A stretch of 64,000 bases of DNA, taken from Lithobates sylvaticus. Lineage: Eukaryota; Chordata; Amphibia; Anura; Ranidae. Position 1 is the first letter of the stretch. Each line of letters opens with the position of its first letter. Shown piece after piece: positions 55,398 to 64,000 of the stretch. The notes below the pieces were generated by a model, which saw only the letters and a program-made list of their open reading frames with translations, was not told the DNA's origin and did no database searches. The translations under genes and the position numbers were made by a program. The stretch spans positions 94,205,273 to 94,269,272 of the forward strand of contig CM053031.1 in assembly GCA_028564925.1 (NCBI GenBank), written 5' to 3'.

Positions 55398-55860
55398 TAG
55401 TTCACACCAGATACAGTTCTGTTCGCTTTTTTTCTGCACTAAAAATGCATACACGCTGTTTTCCATGTATTCCAATGGCTCTAGTTCACACCAGTGCGGT
55501 CAGTTTCCGGTCAATTTCCAGTGGAGAAAAAAAAGTAGAGCGTGTTGCATTTTTTCTGCACAGAACTGTACTGGAACCTAGCAAATTGTATCAAAAAGGC
55601 ACTGGAACTGCGTATGGTGTGAACTGTAAACAAAAACTGATCCGGAAGATATGAGTACATTTGTGGTGTGAACTGGCCCTAAAAATGCATGCACAGTGTT
55701 TTCCATGTATTCCAGTCGCTCTAGTTCACACCAGTGCAGTCAGTTCCAGTCAGTTTCTGGTGCAGAAACTGACTGGAACTGACAGCACTGGTGTGAACTA
55801 GAGCCATTGGAATACATGGAAAACACAGTGCATGCATTTTTAGTGCAGAAAATAAATGCT
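55398..55860. mobile_element. GCCAGTTCACACC-type MITEs, two further overlapping copies
   Basis: GCTAGTTCACACCAGATACAG at 55398 pairs with GGTGTGAACTGGCCC at 55665-55679. Directly after that, a third set runs from AAATGCATGCACAGTG to CAGTGCATGCATTTTT (55682-55840). The cluster is head-to-tail with copy 1. Confidence 0.65.
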
Positions 55861-56708
55861 TCTTTTTGGGAAAAAAAGGTATTGGGGAAAGCCGTGGCTA
55901 ACGCGGGGGGCGGGGCTAAGAGCGGTGTTGGACGTCCAAACACGAGGAGGCATGGTTTAAAGGCACCATATCTATTGTTGCAGCTGTGGAGGGACACAGG
56001 AGCAAAGTGGCATTAGAGGTTGGTGACACAGGCATTCCTTTGGCACATTTACTATTGCATCAGGCTGGGCATTGATAACAGCAGCAGAGCTGGATTATCG
56101 CTCAAGCAGTGGATGCGATTTCTTTTGATGGTACAGATGCAGCTTTGTGCATCGGGCTAAGGTCAGAAGGGGGTTAAAACCCCCCCAGAAATAGAGCTAA
56201 AGGAGTTCCCCTCTAGCTCTGGTAAGCCTACTCATCTCTACAGATGGCATCCTCCCCAGAGAGGGAGTGACTGGTTAGAGTAAGCATCAGGGGCATGAAA
56301 TGTTTACAATTGTTTTCAACACTGCAGCCCCTGTGTATTTTACCAAAGGTTCTTTTTTCCCTCAGCCATGATGGGTTTAAAAGAAAAAAAAAAAAAAAAC
56401 ACGACTTTAATCGCACAGGTTCTCTTTCATTGCCCAGGACCCTCAAACGGGGGAACTAGGGGCGGGAGAAGACGAATCCCCACAGGGGACCGGGCTGAGG
56501 CTGATGACTCCTCTTCTGAGTTGGGAGAACCAGCTGGTTTAAATATATCTTGCTGAATGGTCCACTCCACATTTATGCTCCCTTAACTAAGTGTTTGGGT
56601 TCGTTAAAGCCTCCTTAGACTGTGCATGCTTTTTCCTGTCCATTTATTATCGGAAAACCTTTTTTTGTATCTGAGAAGATTTTCCAGATAAATGTTATTT
56701 TCCTCCTA
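55861..56708. other. No recognisable gene
   Basis: Contains a poly(A) tract at 56380-56399. Nothing else supported. Confidence 0.3.
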
Positions 56709-56710
56709 GT

Positions 56711-57333
56711 TAAAGTGGATGTAAACCCAAAATTTGTCTGGCACAATATAGAGTATGGGATTTCAGATCAACTGTGCCCAGTCTTGCCACAAAGAGTTAA
56801 TCCAGCTCTGAGAAATCCTCATATCTTTTTTCAGTGAAATAAAATGGACAAACTTTGAAAACTTTGTAGTTCTTCCCCCCCCTTGCTGTGATGGACAGGT
56901 GATTTACATATCTCATGCACTAGCCTAAGACATGCATTATTTTTTAATTCCTACTTTCTTCAGCAGCTCTGCAAGGATTGGCTGTTCCACACCTCAGCAT
57001 GATTTGGCATGCTGAAGTCATGTGGGGACTTTTCTGGGTATTGAATGGATGTTGGTGATCATAGCAGAAGTTCAGTGTAAGAAATACACAGGAGAAAATG
57101 CATATTTATAAGGGGAGTGTAGAGGTGGGCGGGAGTCCACTGACATCACGACTCCACCCACTGAGCTCTGGAAAACAGACCCACCCACAAAATCTGCAGT
57201 TTTTCAGGTCTCATAGCAGACAGAGCGGAGACATTTGAGAGATAAGTATACATGCAGGAGGCATGTATATCCTTCTAGATAACCAATATTGCAGTAGTTT
57301 AGAAAGGACGAGAGTGGGTTTACATCCACTTCA
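56711..57333. mobile_element. TTAAAGTGG-ended MITE
   Basis: It starts TTAAAGTGGATGTAAACCC and ends GTGGGTTTACATCCACTTC. Same termini as 14360-14896. Confidence 0.65.
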
Positions 57334-58090
57334 TTCACGAAGAAGAAATTCACAAAGTACAGTATACTAGCAATTAACGCAGTATATCCTCTGTAAATAA
57401 GAGCTGTTATTCGGCAGACAATACTCAAATGCTTAGGCATCCGACAAATAAAGTTGGAATTTCTGTTAAAAAATAAAAACAAAAAAAACTTTTTCTCCTG
57501 GCTGACAGTAATTGCTTAATCGTTGTGAGGTCAGTTTAACAGATGTTCTAGGATCCTGCTCAGCAGGCCCAGAATTCTGGCAGCAATATGCTTGCAATAA
57601 TTGCTTGTGAGTTCCTTTTGTAGAACTTCCACAAGGTCCTCATGCAGGTTCTGGCTTATAAACTAGTCAAACGCACAACTGCTGAGATGCCTATGGCTAT
57701 ACCTGTACAGCCTGGGAATACCAGGTGCTATACACGGTTCTGTGTACATTGTTGCTAATCACAAACAGCTAAACGCATGAGTGCAGGAACGCACATCAGC
57801 GGACGATAAACTTCCTTTCACCATGCAGAAACTCCTGGCTTATCTTCCTTTTGCGGTGGAACAGCTATTTGAGGTTGTTTAGATAATTCATCCAAAGAAA
57901 TTCTAATGGAAAAGTATCCCCTTTTTTCCATTTAAGTAAAGGAGTAAATATATTTTCATTTTTAAAAAGCTCCTACTTTTGTGCCAGGGGCATCAGCCTC
58001 CAGGCAGTCACGATGGCTTCCACCATCAGGTTCAGTAGGTAATCCTCAGAGTTAACCCCAGGGACTAAAAGAGGTCTTGGGGGAGGAAAG
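57334..58090. other. No recognisable feature
   Basis: Unique-looking sequence without supported exons. Confidence 0.35.
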
Positions 58091-58931
58091 CCTACAAGCA
58101 GTGATGTAAGTAACTGAGTTAAAATAAACTGAGTTACCTAACGCAGTTACTTTAGAGGGTAACTAGTAATCTAACTGATTACTTTTCCCCTCATGGTAAC
58201 TCAGTTCCCATTACTTTGGCTTAGTTACCCCAATTACATCTACCGCCACTAGATGGGAGTAGTGTAATTCCGGTGTCCTGACGAAAAAGTTCCCCCGCCG
58301 GATAAGGACCCCCTGTACTGCGCAGGTGCAGGGCTTGCGCAGTATGAAGGACTACGGAGCTTACGAAAATTGCCGAACCTAAACAGCTCTGAGTGAACTC
58401 TACACCGCGCAGGTGCAGTTAACATGTAATTGTACGAGGCGATGCCGCACGCTCCCGATGCTCGTGCTACTCTGCAAGGGGCGTCTATCGTGTAAGTAAG
58501 GGGCAGGTCTAGTATTGCTGTAACCAAGGGGCGCATTTATTATTATTGTTATATATCGAGCTCTGCCCATTAATTTAACATTCGCCCTCTTCTGTAGCCA
58601 TCCGCCCCTTACACGATATAATAATAATAGACCCGCCCCTTGCTTACACGCTATAACAGATCTGCCCCTTGGTTAGAGTAATAGAGCAGCTCCTTGGTTA
58701 CACGATATATAACAATAATAATAAATGCGCCCCTTGGTTACAGTAATACTAGACCCGCCCCTTAGTTACTCGTATAGAATATTTAAAAAAAAAAGTCAGT
58801 TACTTTGCTGCGTAACTAATTACTTTTCCAATGTAGTAACTGAGTTACTAACGCAATTACTTTTTGGGAGAAGTAATTTGTAACTTAACTAATTACTTTT
58901 TTAAAGTAAGATGACCAACACTGCCTACAAG
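58091..58931. mobile_element. hAT-type element with exact 8-bp target duplication
   Basis: CCTACAAG occurs at 58091-58098 and 58924-58931. The element between (58099-58923) starts CAGTGATGTAAGTAACTGAG and ends AGTAAGATGACCAACACTG. The ends consist of repeated GTAACT/AGTTAC motifs. The interior is an inverted repeat: TAGTATTGCTGTAACC, GGGGCGCATTTATTATTA and TATATCG at 58510-58558, against their inverse at 58704-58756. Non-coding. Confidence 0.85.
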
Positions 58932-58934
58932 ATA

Positions 58935-61900
58935 CTGTAACCTCCTTATCAGGATGCGCCCTGCTAGCAATTCAATAGGGGGAATTCTTCTGCAGTTCTC
59001 ATGGATCTGACAGGTAGACGAATGGAGGACTTCCTCAATAGCTCCAATCCGGAGTTCCAAGAGTTCCTTGTTTTTTCTCAGATCAAACATTCCAGAGAAA
59101 AATAAGTCTTTCTCTCCACATGGAATTTATCCGATCAGTAGTCCTCTTCCTACAAGGGGGAGAACTTCTGGCATCTATCGACATCAAGGATGCTTTTCTC
59201 CATGTGCCGCTCTTCCCCGCTCACCAGAAATTTCTACGCTTCAAGGTAGAAAATCTTCATTTCAAGTTTGTAGCTCTACCTTTTCGGGCTAGCTACTGCA
59301 CCTCGAGTGTGTATAAAGATCCTGGCCCCTCCTTTACCCAGGTTAAGGGCTCAAAGTATAACGATACTAGCTTACTTAGACGATCTAGTCTTGATAGGTC
59401 AGTCGGTAACCCGCTTAAACCAAGGTCTAGTTACCGCAGTCAGCTACCTGGAATACTCTGGTTGGATCCTCAACCTAGTAAGATCCTCCTTAAAACCATC
59501 AAGGAGATTGCAGTGCTTAGGGCTGATCATAGATACAGTCCACTAAATGGTATTTTTAGGGTCAAAACAAAAAAGAATCCTTCTATTTATCTTTGCATAT
59601 GTTTATTAGCAAAGATAGTGGCTTCTTCAAGGCCGTTGCTTATGCGCAGTTCCATTCAAGACTGCTGCAAAACAGTATCCTGTCAACTTGGAACAAGAAG
59701 ATCCAAACTCTGGACTTCCCATTGCGTTTATCCGCCAAAGTGCGTCAGAGCCTCAATTGATGGTCGATATCCAAGAATCTTCAAAAGGAAGATCCTTTCT
59801 ACCAGTTACCCGGAAGGTGGTAACAGATGCCAGCCCTTTGGGCTGCGGAGCAGTCCTGGAAGAAGCGTCTGTCCAAAGGAAATGGTCCAGATCAGAGATG
59901 ACCTTGCCCATCAATATTCTAGAAGATTCGGGCAGTACACCTGGCCCTGGAGGCCTGGACGCTCAGAATACAAAATTGTCTTGTCAGGATCCAATCCGAC
60001 AATGCCACAGCTATGGCTTATATCAATCACCAAGGGGGCACGAGAAGTCGTGCGGCCCAGAAAGAGGAGAATTATTTTCTGTCTTGGGCAGAAATCAACA
60101 TTCCTTGTCTATCAGTAATTTTCATTCCAGGAATGGAGAATTGGCAGGCGGACTACTTGAGTCGCCAACTATTGTTTCAGGGAGAATGGTTCCTTCAGCC
60201 CGGAATTGTTCTGTCAATATGCCAAGGATGGGGAGTTCTGGACGTGGGTCTATTGGCGTCCGGGTTCAACAACAAGATCGACAACTTTGTGTCAAGGACA
60301 AGGGATCCGATGGCATACTAAACAGATGCCTTGGTATTTCCATGGGATCAGTTTTCTCTGATCTATGCTTTCCCTCCTGTTCTGCTTCCGCACCTTCTTC
60401 GCAGGATCATGCAAGAAGGGAAGGAGGTGATTCTTGTGCCCCAGCGTGGCCCAGGAGATCTTGGTTTGCCGAGATCATAAGGATGGTGGTAGGGGATCCG
60501 TGGTCTCTACCACTGTGGCCAGACTTTATTTCCCAAGGTCCGGTGTTCCATCATTCCATATAAACACTAAGTTTAACTGGCTATTGAGACCCACATTCTA
60601 AAATAAGATCATGGGCTGTCAGCTTCAGTTGTTTCTACTTTGGTTATGCTAGGCCTCCAGTGTCATATACTGAGTCTGGAAGGCATATATGTCTCCTGGT
60701 GTGTATTCAGGGGTTGGCACCCCAGGAAATATGTCATAGGTAGGATCCTTCAATTCCTACAGATGGGGTTCATATTTTTATTCAGGGGGAAACGTGGATT
60801 AATCCTCCAGTTAGGTCAACCCTGAATCCTTGGGACTTAAAATTTAGTCCTGTCGGCTTTACTAAAACAGCATTTTTGAGCCAATATGGGATTTTCCCTT
60901 TTGTCCTCTTGACAAGGAACATATATTTTCCTGGTTGCCCTATCTTCTGAAAGAAGAGTATCAGGGTTGGCTGCCCTTTTTTGTAAAGAGTCATATTTCA
61001 CTATTCTTAAGGATAAGGTTGTATTGCGGCCTCATCCAAATTTCCTTTGGAAGGTAGTGTCAGGTTTTTATTTTTTTTCATTTAAACCGGGATATTGTTC
61101 TGCCTTAATTTTTTTATGCCAAGGATGGGGAGTTCTGGACGTGGGTCTATTGGCGTCCGGGTTCAACAACAAGATCGACAACTTTGTGTCAAGGACAAGG
61201 GATCCGATGGCATACTAAACAGATGCCTTGGTATTTCCATGGGATCAGTTTTCTCTGATCTATGCTTTCCCTCCTGTTCTGCTTCCGCACCTTCTTCGCA
61301 GGATCATGCAAGAAGGGAAGGAGGTGATTCTTGTGCCCCAGCGTGGCCCAGGAGATTTTGGTTTGCCGAGATCATAAGGATGGTGGTAGGGGATCCGTGG
61401 TCTCTACCACTGTGGCCAGACTTTATTTCCCAAGGTCCGGTGTTCCATCCTTCCATATAAACACTAAGTTTAACTGGCTATTGAGACCCACATTCTAAAA
61501 TAAGATCATGGGCTGTCAGCTTCAGTTGTTTCTACTTTGGTTATGCTAGGCCTCCAGTGTCATATACTGAGTCTGGAAGGCATATGTCTCCTGGTGTGTA
61601 TTCAGGGGTTGGCACCCCAGGAAATATGTCATAGGTAGGATCCTTCAATTCCTACAGATGGGGTTCATATTTTTATTCAGGGGGAAACGTGGATTAATCC
61701 TCCAGTTAGGTCAACCCTGAATCCTTGGGACTTAAAATTTAGTCCTGTCGGCTTTACTAAAACAGCATTTTTGAGCCAATATGGGATTTTCCCTTTTGTC
61801 CTCTTGACAAGGAACATATATTTTCCTGGTTGCCCTATCTTCTGAAAGAAGAGTATCAGGGTTGGCTGCCCTTTTTTGTAAAGAGTCATATTTCACTATT

Positions 61901-63049
61901 CTTAAGGATAAGGTTGTATTGCGGCCTCATCCAAATTTCCTTTGGAAGGTAGTGTCAGGTTTTTATTTTTTTTCATTTAAACCGGGATATTGTTCTGCCT
62001 TAATTTTTTTCAGAACCTCGTTCTCTGAAAGAAACGTCACTACATTCTCTTGATGTGGTGAGATTGGTCAAGATGTATTTAAAGGTTGACCGCTCAGATG
62101 CATAAAAACAGATGTTTTTTGTTTGTATTGCCTGACGGTCCTAAAAGAGGATAGGCAGCATCAGAATCTACGATTTCTAGATGGATTTGTCAAGTGATTG
62201 TTCAAGCTTTTGACTTGAAGAGAATTCCTCCTTTTTTCATTTTAAAGCGCACTCCACCAGGGCCATTAGTGCTTCTTGGGCAGTGCATCACCACTACATT
62301 CTCTGATGTGGTGAGAGCAGTCTACTTAAAGACGACTGCTCTGATTTGGAAAATGGATGTTTTATTCGTATTGCCTGAAGTGTCCTAAAAGAGGACAGGC
62401 AGCATGGAAATACACTACTCTAAATAGATTTGACAAGTAATCGTTCTAGCTTATGGTTTAAGAGGTAGTTTCCACACGCTTAAATCAAAACGCACTCCTC
62501 TAGGGCTGTTAGGGCTTCGGGGCAGTGCATCACTAAGCCTCCGTGGCTTAGATCTGCAAGGCTGCAACTTGGTCTTCAATTCATACATTTACCAGATTCT
62601 ATCAAGTAGATGTAAAAGATCATGAGGATACCCCTTTGGGCGCAGTGTACTGCAGGCTGCAGTATGAGTCCTCTAGTCTCTTGGTGCCCTACTATTGGTG
62701 TCTCCCTCCCTTCAGTTGGCATTGCTATGGGACATCCCACATAGTAATTACTATGGCTCTGTATCCCCTGATATATAAGAAAATAGGATTTTTATAACAG
62801 CTTACCTGTAAAATCCTTTTCTTTGAAGTACATCAGGGGACACAGAGGTCCCTCCTTTCTTTGGTATACACCTATATTGCTTTGCTACAAAACTGAGGTA
62901 CGCTCACCAGTGGGAGGGGTTATATAGGGAGTGCACTTTTTAATTTAGTGTGTTAGTGTCCATTACCTGAAGATGGCCTATTAAACACCCATAGTAATTA
63001 CTTTGGCTCTGTGTCCACTGATGTACTTCAAAGAAATGGATTTTACAGG
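58935..63049 (+). mobile_element. DIRS-type tyrosine-recombinase retrotransposon (fossil, 5' part missing)
   Basis: The RT part at about 59.12-59.55 kb has IRSVVLFLQGG, IDIKDAFLHVP and AYLDDLVLIG. The RNase H and following region lies at about 59.8-60.6 kb (AYINHQGGTRS, MENWQADYLSRQ, LLASGFNNKIDNFV). The recombinase end is seen near 62.56-62.62 kb (ICKAATWSS, TFTRFYQVDV). The 3' end carries inverted motifs: GAAGTACATCAGGGGACACA at 62826 against TGTGTCCACTGATGTACTTC at 63011. The gag part is absent. It has several breaks plus a large tandem duplication, so it is inactive. It inserted next to AT-rich sequence of TTAA element G. Confidence 0.8.
60221..62010 (+). repeat. Tandem duplication, two units of about 895 bp
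   Basis: 60221-61116 is repeated at 61118-62010 with only a handful of differences. The unit spans the end of the RNase H region and the non-coding sequence after it, inside the DIRS fossil. The very high identity points to a recent duplication or to an assembly artefact. Confidence 0.95.
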
Positions 63050-63291
63050 TATTTTTTTTTTAAACACAATTTTTGGTATTTTTTCATTTATAGCGCAAAC
63101 AATAAAAAACCCAGTGGTGATTAAATACTGCTAAAAGAAAGCTTTATTTATGTGGAAAAAAGGACAAAAATGTCATATGGGTTAAGTGTTGCATGACTGA
63201 GTATTTGTCATTCAAAATGTGAGAGTGCTGAAAGCCTTAAAATAGGCCTAGTTAGGAAGGGGGTTTAAGTGCACAGTGGGCAAATGGTTAA
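63050..63291 (+). mobile_element. TTAA-flanked DNA element, copy G, right part
   Basis: The conserved AT-rich right part (TTTATAGCGCAAACAAT, AAATACTGCTAAAAGAAAGC, TGAGTATTTGTCATTC) ends GTGGGCAAATGGTTAA at 63291. This is immediately followed by Tc1 sequence that continues from 53397. Confidence 0.65.
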
Positions 63292-63380
63292 ACTAATACT
63301 TTGTTGAAGCACCTTTTGCTTTTATTACAGCACTCAGTCTTTTGGGGTACAAGTATATCAGCATGGCACATCTTGGCTAT
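63288..63380 (-). mobile_element. Tc1-like transposon, continuation after the TTAA insertion
   Basis: TTAAACTAATACTTTGTTGA and GCACCTTTTGCTTTTATTAC encode, on the minus strand, AKMCHADILVPQKTECCNKS, the usual last residues of a Tc1-like ORF beside its terminal repeat. The rest of the transposase is not found before the window ends. Confidence 0.6.
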
Positions 63381-64000
63381 ATAACCAACTATATAGCAGC
63401 CAAATAATTTTCTGTGATCCCTGGAGTGGGCACCCCCACCGCAACTGCTCCCATCATGCTTCTCAGGCTCTGCTGTACCGCCTGTGGGTCTAGGACCAAC
63501 ATAGCAGGCCCAGAATTTGCCCAAAAGCGACAAGTAAAACATCTTGGCTCTTGTGGCCAGGGAATAAGCTAATGGAACAAAATCTACACTCCATTAGTTT
63601 TGATTGAAAGCCAGGGAGATGTGTCCCATTAGAAATAATAAATGTATTCTCACATAGGGGATCTTTTGTCCCCTATATGATATGAATGAAGTTTAGTGAA
63701 AGTAAAAAACAAGTCAAAAAATAAAGTTACACCCAAGCTCCTAAAAATCTTTCAGGTTAAGCCCATCCTGCCCCCACATATAAACACAAATGTAAGTGCA
63801 CCTATCAGGGGGCACCTATGTACGAAAGATAATTCTGAATTTAAAAAACTCTGAATGAACACACTACACACTGCTAAACACCCTTTCTAGCAATCTGCAT
63901 AAAATAGGGATTTTTAGTTCACACACATTGCAATACATGTTCAAGCTGGCCAATTGCATCACCACAATCCCTCTCAAATCCTACTATATCTATTTATCTA
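63381..64000. other. No recognisable gene; possible small insertion
   Basis: ACATCTTGGCT occurs at about 63367 and again at about 63539. The sequence between could therefore be a small insertion with an 11-bp target duplication. Nothing else was recognised to the end of the window. Confidence 0.3.

Noticed and set aside
63288-63542. 84-codon minus-strand frame as a gene
   Set aside because: Its last 30 residues are the end of a Tc1 transposase. The rest is inserted sequence between two copies of an 11-bp word.

Overview
This window looks like intergenic and intronic DNA from a large, transposon-rich amphibian genome, most likely a true frog (Ranidae or a close relative). That assignment is an inference. 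It rests on the mixture of L2-like and Tx1-like LINEs, a Penelope-like element with a GIY-YIG domain, several DIRS-type tyrosine-recombinase retrotransposon fossils, Tc1 and hAT elements, and many TTAA-flanked and TWA-flanked miniature DNA elements. There are no bacterial-style operons.

Host content is sparse. One convincing host exon lies on the minus strand at 7182-8410. It is a Ser-rich, apparently terminal coding exon of a protein I do not recognise, with a good splice acceptor. Two short GC-rich stretches look like promoters with first exons: about 25.2-25.69 kb, and about 38.95-39.27 kb, which has three CCAAT boxes, an ATG in good context and splice donors on both strands.

Layout: 1-3354, L2-like LINE. 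5173-6165, TTAA element. 7182-8410, host exon. 8445-8816, tRNA-type SINE. 9202-13684, Penelope-like element between exact 14-bp target duplications, with inverted arms that each carry a hammerhead-ribozyme motif. 14.3-17.6 kb, MITEs and a Tx1-like LINE fragment. 19493-21513, TTAA element containing a minisatellite. 21.5-23.26 kb, Tx1-like LINE fragments with a nested hAT element. 23.34-24.77 kb, Tc1 transposon. 27.18-29.90 kb, a MITE split by a DIRS fossil. 29.9-38.76 kb, a G-rich minisatellite split by a 6.7-kb DIRS fossil, which is itself split by a hAT element holding a TTAA element. 39.7-47 kb, more MITEs, including a 2.8-kb TTAA element with a palindromic core and another TTAA element inside it. 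47.2-48.0 kb, two minisatellites. 48.6-48.84 kb, a long palindrome. 49.7-50.5 kb, Tx1-like LINE fragment. 51.56-52.57 kb, TTAA element. 53.2-63.4 kb, a Tc1 element apparently split by a TTAA element that later filled with further repeats: a TATA-bearing GC-rich repeat, a hAT element with 8-bp target duplication, and a DIRS fossil with a near-perfect 0.9-kb tandem duplication.

The order of insertion can be read from target duplications at many points. The most noteworthy items are the hammerhead motifs in the Penelope arms, the retrocopied transcript tail nested in one arm, the four-level nest at 29.9-38.8 kb, the Tc1 split over almost 10 kb, and minisatellites that sit inside DNA transposons.
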